A stretch of DNA of 64,000 nucleotides, from the NCBI GenBank assembly GCA_947387575.1, contig CANDOC010000006.1:1-64000 (forward strand), read 5' to 3'. The notes under the pieces are model-generated. The model was given only the letters and a program-made list of their open reading frames with translations, did not search any database and was not told the DNA's origin. Shown in pieces: positions 48,058 through 56,292 of this stretch (positions are counted from its first letter, which is position 1; each line of letters opens with the position of its first letter). This DNA comes from Spongorhabdus nitratireducens (lineage in GTDB: Bacteria; Pseudomonadota; Gammaproteobacteria; Pseudomonadales; Endozoicomonadaceae). The translations under genes and the position numbers were made by a program.

Positions 48058-48504
48058 TCACGAGGCTTCTGTCGCAAGCTGTGACAGGATCAGGCCATAA
48101 AAAGCATGCGCTGGGTCAGCTTTTGAAAAGTGCCATCCAAGGTGATTCTGGCACTGGTTACAAAGTGCTATCTGCCAGCTGTAACCGGCAAACCAGCTGA
48201 ACTCACGACTGACTGGAGCTGCCAGACGACAGCCGGTCGCTATCTCAAAGCAGCCAAAATGAAACAGATATCCGCCGGGGTTGCACTGGGTATGCAGATG
48301 CGAATCCTGCACCACAATACGCTGCTGGCTGGAGGTGATTTTGGCCTCACAGTGACGGCACAGTAGCCACTCTTCAGAACGACCAATAATGGTTTCAGAG
48401 GATGTTGACGAATGCTGTTGCGGAGCAGAGACTGGTGTCTCATTTGCCGGATGTCGTAGAAACAGTACGCTCATGGCTTCAGGGATCGTAGCGGAAACAA
48501 CCAT
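48058..48504 (-). CDS. CULT domain protein (bacterial cereblon-like domain)
   Basis: 148 residues (ATG 48504; ATG 48474, MSVLFLRHP, is an alternative start). About residues 46-140 form a CULT domain: LLCRHCEAKI (first CxxC zinc pair), HTQCNPGGYLFHFGCF, FSWFAGYSWQIALC, then CNQCQNHLGWHF (second CxxC). The three Trp of the ligand cage, in SWF, YSW and LGW, are all present. In cereblon this domain is the thalidomide-binding domain; bacterial single-domain homologues are known and bind uridine-like or imide ligands. No signal peptide, so cytoplasmic here. Natural ligand and partner unknown. Confidence 0.85.
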   Translation of the reverse strand: MVVSATIPEAMSVLFLRHPANETPVSAPQQHSSTSSETIIGRSEEWLLCRHCEAKITSSQQRIVVQDSHLHTQCNPGGYLFHFGCFEIATGCRLAAPVSREFSWFAGYSWQIALCNQCQNHLGWHFSKADPAHAFYGLILSQLATEAS

Positions 48505-48539
48505 CAGAACATATACAAGACAATATCAGGTGCAATGAA

Positions 48540-48905
48540 ATGCCGAAAAGTTATGTAATTGCTGCAGTGATTCTATCAATTCTGCTGCTGATACTCGGAA
48601 TCAGTATCTGGAATACCGGCAGTGACCAGCCGGAGCCGGTAGAAATTGTACCGGAAGAAACCATCACTACCAGTGATGAGGCCGATAACGACTATTCTGC
48701 ATGGCAGGAATTGCCGGAAGAAACGGAAGAACCTGAAACTCAGGATGTTACCCGGATTCTGTTTGAAGGCTTTGATGAAGAGTCTTTAGGTGAAGGGGCG
48801 CTGGATGGGGTCAATGTCCGGGAAGAGCTGTCTGGCAAGGTCTTGCTGGATGAAGAGATTGTTGAACAGGCCGCGCTTGAAAAAAACGAGTCGGAGCAGA
48901 ACTGA
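48540..48905 (+). CDS. single-pass membrane protein with acidic tail
   Basis: 121 residues. An N-terminal transmembrane helix (VIAAVILSILLLILGISIW, residues 6-24) is followed by a strongly acidic, Glu-rich, probably unstructured region. No recognised family. Its stop overlaps the sulfurtransferase ATG (ATGA), so they are co-translated. Starts 36 bases from the divergent CULT gene. Confidence 0.62.
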   Translation: MPKSYVIAAVILSILLLILGISIWNTGSDQPEPVEIVPEETITTSDEADNDYSAWQELPEETEEPETQDVTRILFEGFDEESLGEGALDGVNVREELSGKVLLDEEIVEQAALEKNESEQN

Positions 48906-49765
48906 TGCACAACCCGCAACCGGATTGTCTGATCGAAGCAGAAGAACTGGCCCGTGCGCTGGAGCAGCAACAGCGGCTGGTTATTCTGGATACCCGCTTC
49001 AGCCTGATGGATAAAACCGCCGGATATCAGGCTTGGCAGCAGGCTCATATTCCCGGTGCTGTTTATGCCCATCTGGATGATCAGCTGTCATCACCCGTTA
49101 TATCCGGAGTTACTGGTCGGCATCCGCTGCCGAACCCGGAACAGTTGGCCAGACTCTTGGGAACCTGGGGCATTGATCAGGAAACACCGGTTGTTATTTA
49201 TGATCACGGTGGTGCAGCTATGGCCGCGGCCCGGGCCTGGTGGCTGTTGCGCTGGCTGGGGCACAGCAAGGTAAGAGTACTGCACGAAGGTATGAGCGGC
49301 TGGTTGAAACGTGAGCTGCCCCTGTCATCAGAGCGTGCTGCTGTTGAACCAAAACCATTTGCTGCTTCCGAGCAAACAGTGATGTTGGCGGAAGCCGATG
49401 AAATTGCAGCCTCTCTGGATAACGGCAGTATAAGGTTGCTTGATGCGCGCGGACCGGCCCGGTTCCGTGGCGAAGAAGAACCCATTGATCCGGTTGCCGG
49501 GCATATTCCCGGAGCTGTGTGCGTACCGTTTACCGATTGCTATGACGCCGATGGCCGGTTTCTTTCTGCAACTGCGTTGAAACAGCTGTTTGGCGAAGCC
49601 ATTGCCGGCGCTGAAGATGTAGTCTGCTACTGTGGTTCAGGCGTAACTGCCTGTAATCTTCAATTGGCCATGGCTGTGGCCGGACTACCGGAAGCCCGGC
49701 TTTATGCGGGCTCCTGGAGTCACTGGATTACTGATCTTTCCCGTCCTGTCGCAACAGGCTCCTAG
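48905..49765 (+). CDS. tandem rhodanese sulfurtransferase
   Basis: 286 residues, two rhodanese domains. The first (residues 1-140) is structural, with RFSLMDKTAGYQAW and HIPGAVYAHLDDQLS. The second carries the active Cys in YCGSGVTACN near residue 240. The CGSGVT loop is like that of 3-mercaptopyruvate/thiosulfate sulfurtransferases (SseA or GlpE-like relatives). The substrate cannot be set from the loop alone. Convergent overlap of 4 bases with the ACT gene. Confidence 0.88.
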   Translation: MHNPQPDCLIEAEELARALEQQQRLVILDTRFSLMDKTAGYQAWQQAHIPGAVYAHLDDQLSSPVISGVTGRHPLPNPEQLARLLGTWGIDQETPVVIYDHGGAAMAAARAWWLLRWLGHSKVRVLHEGMSGWLKRELPLSSERAAVEPKPFAASEQTVMLAEADEIAASLDNGSIRLLDARGPARFRGEEEPIDPVAGHIPGAVCVPFTDCYDADGRFLSATALKQLFGEAIAGAEDVVCYCGSGVTACNLQLAMAVAGLPEARLYAGSWSHWITDLSRPVATGS

Positions 49766-49998
49766 CGGCGGCAGGGCATCAGTTCACGAATACTGGAAGA
49801 ACCGGCCAGGGCCAGAATCAGGGACTCTTTCGGTTGTGATCCCTGCAGGCGCAATGTGACCTCATACTGATCACGTTCGCCTTTCAGCTCTGCATCAAAA
49901 CGGGTGATATTGAAACCCTGGCTCACAGTGGATTCCAGAATTTGTTCAAGACTGCCCGGAGCATTGTTGGCGACCAGCTTCAGGTTAAATTCGCTCAT
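49762..49998 (-). CDS. ACT domain protein, IlvM-like
   Basis: 78 residues from ATG 49998, set by the strong SD GGAAGGAA five bases upstream; an in-frame ATG at 50028 has none. A single ACT-like domain: FNLKLVANNAPGSLEQILES, GFNITRFDAEL, QYEVTLRLQG. Size and pattern fit the regulatory small subunit IlvM of acetolactate synthase II, but no ilvG lies upstream. Its 5' leader holds a strong hairpin like the ilv attenuator (see below). Could also be an orphan regulatory ACT protein. Confidence 0.65.
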   Translation of the reverse strand: MSEFNLKLVANNAPGSLEQILESTVSQGFNITRFDAELKGERDQYEVTLRLQGSQPKESLILALAGSSSIRELMPCRR

Positions 49999-50053
49999 TT
50001 TCTTCCTTCCAGTTAAAACAGTGGCCATTTAAAAATTGAATGGCCCTGAACGA

Positions 50054-50087
50054 CGAAGCCCCCGGACCTTGCGGTGCGGGGGCTTCG
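50054..50087. promoter_or_regulatory. attenuator-like hairpin in the leader of the ACT gene
   Basis: A perfect 11-bp stem CGAAGCCCCCG / CGGGGGCTTCG with a 12-base loop that has its own ACC/GGT pair. Read on the minus strand its core, CCCCCGCACCGCAAGGTCCG, resembles the E. coli ilvGMEDA attenuator hairpin as I remember it. No T tract follows on either strand, so it is not a standard terminator. Confidence 0.5.
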
Positions 50088-50108
50088 TGGTGTTCTTTGC
50101 TTCGGGTT

Positions 50109-50198
50109 TCAGTTTTTACCCGGCCACAACATGCCCCCGCTTGTCCCCATAATGGACATGCGTTTGGTCATCTTGGTGGTGCCGGTGATTGTTTTCAT
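50109..50198 (-). CDS. possible leader peptide before the attenuator-like hairpin
   Basis: A 29-codon minus-strand frame, MKTITGTTKMTKRMSIMGTS then GGMLWPGKN, ends about 20 bases before the hairpin at 50054-50087. It is rich in Thr, Met and some Ile. This resembles the position of leader peptides in amino-acid operons, but the SD is poor and the Ile/Val/Leu content expected of ilvL is low. Confidence 0.25.
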   Translation of the reverse strand: MKTITGTTKMTKRMSIMGTSGGMLWPGKN

Positions 50199-50238
50199 TA
50201 TTTTGGAAACTGTTCTCGAAGCGTTATGTTTCGGTTAA
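50152..50238 (+). CDS. possible hydrophobic micropeptide rich in Val/Ile/Leu
   Basis: A 28-codon plus-strand frame: MDMRLVILVVPVIVFIILET then VLEALCFG. Fifteen of 28 residues are Val, Ile or Leu, like an ilv leader peptide or a small membrane toxin. It lies opposite the minus-strand candidate and has no good SD. Only one of the two frames is likely to be real, possibly neither. Confidence 0.3.
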   Translation: MDMRLVILVVPVIVFIILETVLEALCFG

Positions 50239-50362
50239 TACTGACGTTTTTGTCAGGTGCTAATCCCATCATGTTCACTGCAGGATTGCAAGCTCTTATT
50301 TGTCATGCCGGCTCAATTGTAGCAGCTAAACTGATGGACGACATTCCGATGGAGGTAATGGC

Positions 50363-50599
50363 ATGCTGAGAGAAAAGCACAACCTGAATGATGATTTTCC
50401 CGGTCATATGGCCAGAATCACCGAACTGAAAGCAAGCGACGATGGCTTCAGGCAGTTGGTCAAACAGTACCATGAGCTGGATCACGAGGTGAGGGGGCTT
50501 GAGATGCGGGATGTTCCCTCCAGTGATGCCTATTTTGACGGTTTGAAACGACGCCGTGTCCATCTTAAAGATGAAATCTACCAGAAACTGTCCCGCTAG
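50363..50599 (+). CDS. YdcH-family (DUF465) small protein
   Basis: 78 residues, alpha-hairpin. GGAGG lies seven bases before ATG 50363. DUF465 marks are FRQLVKQYHELDHEV near residue 29, and VPSSDAYFDGLKRRRVHLKDEIYQKL at the end. Family function unknown; often in abundance in proteobacteria. Confidence 0.88.
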   Translation: MLREKHNLNDDFPGHMARITELKASDDGFRQLVKQYHELDHEVRGLEMRDVPSSDAYFDGLKRRRVHLKDEIYQKLSR

Positions 50600-50769
50600 C
50601 TGATTGTCAGGCTGTCAGTGGCAGCCTGAACCCGTATGATCAGTCCTCTGTGTGACGGGGCTGTGCACTGCAACATTTTCTATGACTTGTTGTCCCAATA
50701 TATATGACTTTTCAGACCCTTATTCGGGAAAAAGCCAGTAAGTGTACATTTTGTGTGGCTAGTACAGTT

Positions 50770-50804
50770 TTCCACTGTAGACACCCATATTCCATGCAGT
50801 AGAC
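50770..50804. promoter_or_regulatory. direct repeat upstream of the DAHP synthase gene
   Basis: TTCCACTGTAGAC (50770-50782) and TTCCATGCAGTAGAC (50790-50804) repeat in the same orientation about two helical turns apart, 98 bases before the start codon. It may be an operator for aromatic-pathway control. The rest of 50600-50901 shows only a TCAGGCTG/CAGCCTGA stem-loop after ydcH. Confidence 0.35.
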
Positions 50805-50901
50805 TAACCAGACAGTTAATTACGGCAAGGCTACTCTGAGTAACCCTGTCGTGGACAGTGTCTTCATTGCGCTGTCGTTTTGAGAGAAGTTGAGGAATCT
50901 A

Positions 50902-52263
50902 ATGGGTTTATGGAGTCCCGAATCCTGGAGAAGCCGTCAGGCATATCAGATGCCTGAGTACCCCGATCAGGCTCGTCTGCAGGATGTGGAGTTGGAACTG
51001 GCAAAGCAGCCGCCGCTGGTTTTTGCCGGTGAAGCGCGCCAGCTGAAATCCCGTCTTGCCAGTGTTGCTGCTGGTCAGGGCTTTTTGCTGCAGGGTGGTG
51101 ACTGTGCGGAAAGTTTTAGCGAGTTCTCGGCCACCAATATTCGGGATATGTTCAAAGTCTTGATGCAGATGGCGGTTGCCCTGACTTTCGGAGCCGGTGT
51201 GCCGGTGGTGAAAGTCGGGCGAATGGCCGGTCAGTTTGCCAAGCCACGCAGTAATCCGCTGGAAAACCGGGACGGGATCGAACTGCCGATTTACCGGGGC
51301 GATATCATCAATGCCACCGGCTTTACCAGCGAAGAGCGCATTCCTGATCCGCAGCGAATGCTGAAAGCCTATCACCAGTCTTCTTCTACCCTGAACCTGC
51401 TGCGCGCTTTTGCCCAGGGTGGTCTGGCGTCTCTGGATCAGGTTCATGCCTGGAATCTGGACTTTGTCGCTTCCAGCCCCCAGTCCGAACGCTACCAGCA
51501 GCTGGCCGAGAGAATCGATGAAGCGCTGGCCTTTATGAGAGCCTGTGGTATGACCACAGCCAATACCCCGGCACTGGCTGAAACCGATTTTTATACCTCT
51601 CATGAAGCACTGCTGCTGCCCTACGAACAGGCACTGACCCGTAAGGACAGCCTGACCGGTGACTGGTATGACTGCTCTTCCCATATGCTGTGGATCGGTG
51701 ACCGTACCCGTCAGCCGGATGCGGCACATGTAGAATTCCTGCGTGGAGTTAAAAACCCGCTGGGACTGAAAGCGGGTCCGACCTTGCCGCCGGAGGAGCT
51801 GATTCGACTGCTGGATACCCTGAACCCAGACAACGAACCGGGACGCATCACCGTTATCGTACGAATGGGTGCCGGTAAAGTAGAGGAAGGACTGCCTCCT
51901 CTGATCCGGGAAGTTGAAAAGGAAGGTCGTAATGTCGTTTGGAGTTGTGACCCGATGCACGGCAATACCATCAGTACTGCCAACGGTTATAAAACCCGTG
52001 AGGTGTCTTCCATTCTGAAAGAAGTGAAGCATTTCTTCGAAGTGCATCAGGCTGAAGGTACTTATGCCGGTGGTGTCCACTTTGAGATGACAGGTCGCAA
52101 TGTTACCGAATGTATTGGTGGCGCTCACGGCCTGACTGCAGAAAGCCTGTCCAGCCGTTATCACACTAATTGTGATCCGCGCCTGAATGCGGATCAGGCG
52201 CTGGAACTGGCTTTCCTGATCTCCGAGACCCTAAAAGCCTGCCGCAAGACTCAGCAGGCCTGA
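50902..52263 (+). CDS. 3-deoxy-7-phosphoheptulonate synthase, class II
   Basis: 453 residues from ATG 50902, with GAGGA five bases upstream. It condenses PEP and erythrose 4-phosphate, the entry to the shikimate pathway. This is the plant-type (class II) enzyme, unrelated in sequence to AroF/G/H. Marks are [11 protein letters not shown] near residue 62, [12 protein letters not shown] near 107, [11 protein letters not shown] near 346 and [15 protein letters not shown] near 385. Chorismate from this pathway feeds MenF and ubiquinone synthesis. Confidence 0.95.
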   Translation: MGLWSPESWRSRQAYQMPEYPDQARLQDVELELAKQPPLVFAGEARQLKSRLASVAAGQGFLLQGGDCAESFSEFSATNIRDMFKVLMQMAVALTFGAGVPVVKVGRMAGQFAKPRSNPLENRDGIELPIYRGDIINATGFTSEERIPDPQRMLKAYHQSSSTLNLLRAFAQGGLASLDQVHAWNLDFVASSPQSERYQQLAERIDEALAFMRACGMTTANTPALAETDFYTSHEALLLPYEQALTRKDSLTGDWYDCSSHMLWIGDRTRQPDAAHVEFLRGVKNPLGLKAGPTLPPEELIRLLDTLNPDNEPGRITVIVRMGAGKVEEGLPPLIREVEKEGRNVVWSCDPMHGNTISTANGYKTREVSSILKEVKHFFEVHQAEGTYAGGVHFEMTGRNVTECIGGAHGLTAESLSSRYHTNCDPRLNADQALELAFLISETLKACRKTQQA

Positions 52264-52325
52264 GGCATTTAACAGGATATTTGTCGGCTGGAAACGGGGT
52301 TCGGATATTACGCATCAAGAACCCT

Positions 52326-52353
52326 TTGACAGTCGGCGTTTGATCCTTAAAAT
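52326..52353 (+). promoter_or_regulatory. promoter of tRNA-Pro
   Basis: TTGACA (52326-52331), 16-base spacer, TAAAAT (52348-52353), then ACGCCCC, a GC-rich discriminator typical of stringently controlled stable RNA promoters. It is 13 bases before the tRNA. Confidence 0.85.
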
Positions 52354-52366
52354 ACGCCCCATCTTT

Positions 52367-52443
52367 CGGAGCGTAGCGCAGCCTGGTAGCGCACCACATT
52401 CGGGTTGTGGGGGTCGGAGGTTCAAATCCTCTCGCTCCGACCA
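52367..52443 (+). tRNA. tRNA-Pro (anticodon CGG)
   Basis: A 77-base cloverleaf. Acceptor CGGAGCG pairs with CGCTCCG, the anticodon stem-loop is CACA-TTCGGGT-TGTG giving anticodon CGG, the T loop is GGTTCAAATC, and CCA is encoded. It reads CCG codons. Confidence 0.97.
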
Positions 52444-52448
52444 TATTT

Positions 52449-52482
52449 AAAAGCCCTGCTTGATTTCAAGCAGGGCTTTTTT
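52449..52482 (+). terminator. intrinsic terminator after tRNA-Pro
   Basis: AAAAGCCCTGCTTG / CAAGCAGGGCTTTT stem with an ATTT loop and six T. Confidence 0.93.
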
Positions 52483-52642
52483 CGTTCAGGTCTATCAAGA
52501 AAATAATAAATTAAGAAATAGCCTGTACGAGCTTTCCGATTGAGTTATAGAGCACGGCGCTAATACCGAGATTCTGAACTTGCCTGTTTGAACAGCAGTA
52601 GTACATTAGAGTTATTGGCTTGCAACAGAGAAGGATCTCATT

Positions 52643-52804
52643 ATGCAGACCGCTTATATGACTCTGATATTAATTTTAACCCTTGCCGTATTGGGAATAG
52701 GGATTCTGGACGTAAATACAGGTTCAGGGCATGCTTCGACCAATATTGAAGTTGCAGCCAGGATGCTGGATAGCAAGGCTGAATTTTGTCGGAGCTGCCG
52801 TTGA
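52643..52804 (+). CDS. 53-residue membrane micropeptide
   Basis: ATG 52643 with GAAGGA 7 bases upstream. One N-terminal transmembrane helix (MTLILILTLAVLGIGILDV-like), then a short tail with a CRSC pair at the end. Its TGA overlaps the ATG of the methyltransferase gene by one base (TGATG), strong support for a real, translationally coupled gene. No family recognised. Confidence 0.65.
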   Translation: MQTAYMTLILILTLAVLGIGILDVNTGSGHASTNIEVAARMLDSKAEFCRSCR

Positions 52805-53502
52805 TGAAGCGGCTCAAGGCGCTGTTAAAATATCCGGAATATTTGCTGTTTGGCTGTTATTACCATGCCTGTGAAATTATTGAATTCTGGCGGGTGGTAT
52901 GGCGCTACTATCGGTATCCACGCTTTGCTCTTGCGGATAGTTTGATTCAGTTAAAGTATCTGTTCACCAACTCCGACCGCATCTGTTTCAATTACCTCAA
53001 ACGTTTTTCTACCCGCGATGTTCAGCGCTGGTATGGGGAAACCTGGCTTTCTACATTTTCCAAAATATCTAAAGCAGCTGATATTAATCGTGAAGATCAT
53101 TTATATGAGCTTGGATGTGGCCGTGGACGACTGGTGTTCTGGGCCAGTGAGGTGCTTGGGGTTAAAGCAACAGGCATTGATCTGAATCCGGTTTTTATTC
53201 GGAGGGCGGAATCTGTGCGATGCAGAATCAAAAGTCATCTTGCTCACTTTCGTTGTGAAAATATTATGCAGGCTGATCTTTCTGCCGCGACGGTTGTCTA
53301 TCTTTACGGCACAGCATTTGAAGAAGAGGCTTTCCCGGGATTAACAACGCTACTGAAAACAACGGCTTCGGGCACCCGGATTATTACTGTGAGCTGGCCT
53401 GTGACTCGTCTGGTAGATGATGGCAGTTTTTCGACAGTTAAAGAAATCAGTGGTCGTTATCTTTGGGGAAAAGGGACGATCTACATTAGTGTCAGATCGT
53501 AA
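52804..53502 (+). CDS. class I SAM methyltransferase, DOT1/FAM173-like
   Basis: 232 residues from ATG 52804. GGAG lies nine bases upstream and the start overlaps the micropeptide stop; a TTG 18 bases upstream is also in frame. The N-terminal 80 residues are basic and amphipathic (YYHACEIIEFWRVVWRYYRY), perhaps membrane-associating. The SAM motif LYELGCGRGRLVFWAS is near residue 100, GIDLNPVF near 121, and ADLSAATVVYLYGTAFEEE near 157. The DLS-x5-VYLY layout recalls DOT1 and FAM173 lysine methyltransferases. Substrate unknown. Confidence 0.75.
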   Translation: MKRLKALLKYPEYLLFGCYYHACEIIEFWRVVWRYYRYPRFALADSLIQLKYLFTNSDRICFNYLKRFSTRDVQRWYGETWLSTFSKISKAADINREDHLYELGCGRGRLVFWASEVLGVKATGIDLNPVFIRRAESVRCRIKSHLAHFRCENIMQADLSAATVVYLYGTAFEEEAFPGLTTLLKTTASGTRIITVSWPVTRLVDDGSFSTVKEISGRYLWGKGTIYISVRS

Positions 53503-53558
53503 AGGTTTGCTTCGACCATCCAGAAAAACAACCCAGAATAACAACCGGAAACGAACTG

Positions 53559-53945
53559 ATGCTTTATGTGGCCAACTGCGGATCCAAAGGGCGAGGCGTG
53601 CTCTCAACCAGAAAAATCGAGAGGGATGCATTAATCGAGCGTTGCCCGGTACTGGAGCTTCCTGCCAATGAACTGAAGCTGGTCGATAAAACCATGCTTT
53701 ACCATTACTACTTCAGCTGGGGCAAGCAGGATAGCTGTGGCGCAATCGCACTGGGTTTGGGCTCGATGTACAACCACTCTTATACGCCCAATGCTGTCTA
53801 TGTGCCAAAAATGGATGATCAGGTTATCGAGTTCATTGCAATTAAAACCATTCAGCCCAATATGGAAATCACGATTAATTACAATGGCTCACCCAATGAT
53901 CAATCCCCTTTATGGGATAGCGACAAAATTCGGTGGGAAAAATAA
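53559..53945 (+). CDS. SET domain protein
   Basis: 128 residues, essentially one SET domain, which is a protein-lysine methyltransferase fold mostly found in eukaryotes. Marks are GSKGRGVLSTRKI near residue 8, GLGSMYNHSYTPNA near 66 (the N-H-S motif of the SAM site), and MEITINYNG near 100 (catalytic Tyr region). No post-SET cysteines. GGAA nine bases before ATG. Directly follows another methyltransferase gene on the same strand. Confidence 0.85.
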   Translation: MLYVANCGSKGRGVLSTRKIERDALIERCPVLELPANELKLVDKTMLYHYYFSWGKQDSCGAIALGLGSMYNHSYTPNAVYVPKMDDQVIEFIAIKTIQPNMEITINYNGSPNDQSPLWDSDKIRWEK

Positions 53946-54038
53946 GCGTTGGGATTTAAGGTCTGAGATGAAGGGATGTTATGCCGGAAGTTGCTGCGCG
54001 CATAAGTTCCGGCATGGCAAAGCTATTTAATAAAGCAC

Positions 54039-54191
54039 TTAAGAGCGTTCTTTCAGGTGCTTGTCTGCTTCCTCGCAGAAAGTAGACAGGTTGCCCCAGC
54101 CTTGCTTCATTTGAGACTTTTTGTATTTCAGCAGCAGTTCAAAAGCGGCAGTTTTGTTCTTCAGCTCAATCCAGGTGGCAGCGGATTTCAT
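54039..54191 (-). CDS. 50-residue basic small protein, hypothetical
   Basis: A minus-strand frame from ATG 54191 to TAA 54039. It starts MKSAATWIELKNKTAAFELL and continues with an amphipathic helix, WGNLSTFCEEADKHLKERS. GGAG lies seven bases before the ATG. Soluble, helical, mixed charge. No family recognised. Confidence 0.55.
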   Translation of the reverse strand: MKSAATWIELKNKTAAFELLLKYKKSQMKQGWGNLSTFCEEADKHLKERS

Positions 54192-54401
54192 GAGGGTACT
54201 CCAGAATTCTTGTTTTCTTCCATGATGGCTGGAAGGGGATGGTTTGAATTATATGGACTGCAATACCAGCTGAATAATCAATATAAATTCGAGGACCTAT
54301 AAGCGCTGCTTATAAGTTAAGCGTCAGGGTGTTGTAGCCCATGCCAGACGGGAGTAGTGTGTGCGACCTGAGTTATTTGTGAATGCAGACATTAGTGACA
54401 A

Positions 54402-55358
54402 ATGCATATTACCCTGCGCCAGCTACAGATCTTCAGAGCCATCGCCCAGAACGGTCGGGTGACCGCTGCAGCGAATCAACTGAGCATATCCCAACCAGCT
54501 GCCAGCATGGCGCTGAACGAGTTGGAAAAGCACTTAGGTCCACTATTTGACCGGCATCAGGGCGCATCCCTGACATTGAATGATTCGGGAAGGGCGCTGT
54601 TATCTTCCGCCAGTGAACTGGTTGACCGGGCTCAGGAAATTGAAAGCCAGTTTGTAGGCAGTGGCTATGAAACCGGCACTTTGAAAATCGATGCCAGTTC
54701 CACCATTGGCAATAACATCATGCCCAGGATGCTGGTGGCTTTTTCCGACCTGTACCCGGGCATTCATACCGATCTGCATATTGATAATACCCAGCGTATT
54801 GTCGAGCGGCTGGCGGGTTTCAAGATTGATATGGCTGTGGTGGAAGGTACCTGTCTGCACCCGGATATCGAAGTCCAGACCTGGGGAGAAGATGAACTAG
54901 TGATTATCTGTGCGCCGGATCACCCTTTGGCCAATACCGAGGTGGAGTTGGAGGCATTGCGTGATGAGCGCTGGATATTACGCGAGCCCGGTGCAGGCAC
55001 ACGTGATTTGTTTAATGAATTTATTGCTGGCCGGCTCGGTGCACCGAAAATCTGCTTACAGCTCAACCGTGCTGAAGCCGTTAAACAAGCTGTTGCGGAT
55101 GGTCTTGGTCTGGGTTGTATTTCAAAACTGGCAGTGTGGCGGCTGGTGAAGGCCGGAGAGCTGGCCATTATCAATGTCAGTGATCTGGTGTTGAAGCGGC
55201 ATTTCTATCTGTTGTTCAACAAAAAGAAATACCGCAGTGGTATGATTTGTAACCTGTCAGAATTTATTCTTCGACATCAGCCGTCAGCCGGCATGACAGC
55301 AGCAGATTTTCAATTTCATGCCACAGAGTCTTCTGCGCCGAATCTGTCGAATCAATAA
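54402..55358 (+). CDS. LysR-family transcriptional regulator
   Basis: 318 residues. N-terminal winged helix (LRQLQIFRAIAQNGRVTAAANQLSISQPAASMAL) and a periplasmic-binding-like effector domain (about 90-295). The best general resemblance is to YeiE/CysB-type LTTRs. Its 3' end overlaps the convergent CobW gene by 95 bases. Regulon not deducible; the target is not obviously next to it. Confidence 0.9.
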   Translation: MHITLRQLQIFRAIAQNGRVTAAANQLSISQPAASMALNELEKHLGPLFDRHQGASLTLNDSGRALLSSASELVDRAQEIESQFVGSGYETGTLKIDASSTIGNNIMPRMLVAFSDLYPGIHTDLHIDNTQRIVERLAGFKIDMAVVEGTCLHPDIEVQTWGEDELVIICAPDHPLANTEVELEALRDERWILREPGAGTRDLFNEFIAGRLGAPKICLQLNRAEAVKQAVADGLGLGCISKLAVWRLVKAGELAIINVSDLVLKRHFYLLFNKKKYRSGMICNLSEFILRHQPSAGMTAADFQFHATESSAPNLSNQ

Positions 55359-56271
55359 CCTCGATCCGACTGTCTGCGGCTTCGTCCAGTTCCAATACGC
55401 TTAACACGCCTTCCTGCATATTGAAGCCGCGGACACCCATATCGGTTTTAACAACCGCTTTCAGTCGCTTCACATCCAGGCTGTTAAACAACAGAAACAG
55501 TCTGTTAAAGGAAAACGCTACCGTATCTGCAAACAGCCAGCCGCAGCTAAAGTGAGCCTGTCCCTTGTTTTCCCGGCGCAGGAATTCTTCGCCCGGCTGT
55601 AGCTCAAGCGGGCCGATATCCGGCATGGCCTTATGATGCTTATGAGCGTCGGGCTTTGCTGCAGCGCGTGTTATCGCTGTCAGGTCAAGCCAGTCTTTAT
55701 TGAGTTCGCCTTGAGAAACCTGGGTGACCAGTGCTTTGGGAGGCTGCTGATTGCTGCCAAAATCATCAAATGCCTGCAGCTGTTCTTCGGTACACTGGTC
55801 AGCTTTATTGGCAATCAGAACATCGGCCATGGCAATCTGATCCCTAAAGTTATCGTTTTCCAGATAACGCGGTTCTGCCAGCTGCCGCGGGTCGACCAGA
55901 CAAAGCGTAGCCTTCAGATCCAGCACATCCTGATAATATTCCCCATGCAGAATATCCAGAATCTGGGCCGGGTGACCCAGACCTGTGGGTTCTATCAGAA
56001 TCCGGTCGGGCTTGCTGCGGGCAATCAGCATATTCAGTCCGATCTGCATCGGCAGTCCTGCAACACAGCACATACAACCACCGGGCACTTCACGGATCAC
56101 AGCACCTTTGCCCTGCATCATGGCACCATCGATACCGATTTCACCAAACTCGTTGACCAGAACGGCCCAGGTTTCATTTTCCGGTTTGTTTTCCAGCAGA
56201 TGAAGAATGGCGGTTGTTTTACCAACACCAAGGAAACCGGTAATCAGATTGCAGGGAATAGGGTGTGACAT
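55264..56271 (-). CDS. CobW/COG0523 GTPase, probable zinc metallochaperone
   Basis: 335 residues, G3E GTPase. P-loop GFLGVGKTT near residue 12, the metal-binding GGCMCC (C-x-C-C) near 64, and NKAD near 154. A C-terminal CobW_C domain follows, with a His-containing DAHKHHK linker near 210. The Zur-type palindrome 22 bases upstream (56293-56305) implies zinc-limited expression. Zinc-responsive COG0523 proteins such as ZigA and ZNG1 deliver zinc to client enzymes. Confidence 0.88.
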   Translation of the reverse strand: MSHPIPCNLITGFLGVGKTTAILHLLENKPENETWAVLVNEFGEIGIDGAMMQGKGAVIREVPGGCMCCVAGLPMQIGLNMLIARSKPDRILIEPTGLGHPAQILDILHGEYYQDVLDLKATLCLVDPRQLAEPRYLENDNFRDQIAMADVLIANKADQCTEEQLQAFDDFGSNQQPPKALVTQVSQGELNKDWLDLTAITRAAAKPDAHKHHKAMPDIGPLELQPGEEFLRRENKGQAHFSCGWLFADTVAFSFNRLFLLFNSLDVKRLKAVVKTDMGVRGFNMQEGVLSVLELDEAADSRIEVIDSTDSAQKTLWHEIENLLLSCRLTADVEE

Positions 56272-56292
56272 GACTCGGGTACCTCTGAGAAT

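Noticed and set aside
50040-50369. A 109-codon plus-strand frame over the leader of the ACT gene
   Set aside because: It runs through the strong hairpin and ends across the ydcH start, with no protein-like pattern.
50908-52164. A 418-codon minus-strand open frame opposite the DAHP synthase gene
   Set aside because: It has no family resemblance or signal and mirrors a strongly coding gene. Long antisense frames are common opposite GC-biased third positions.
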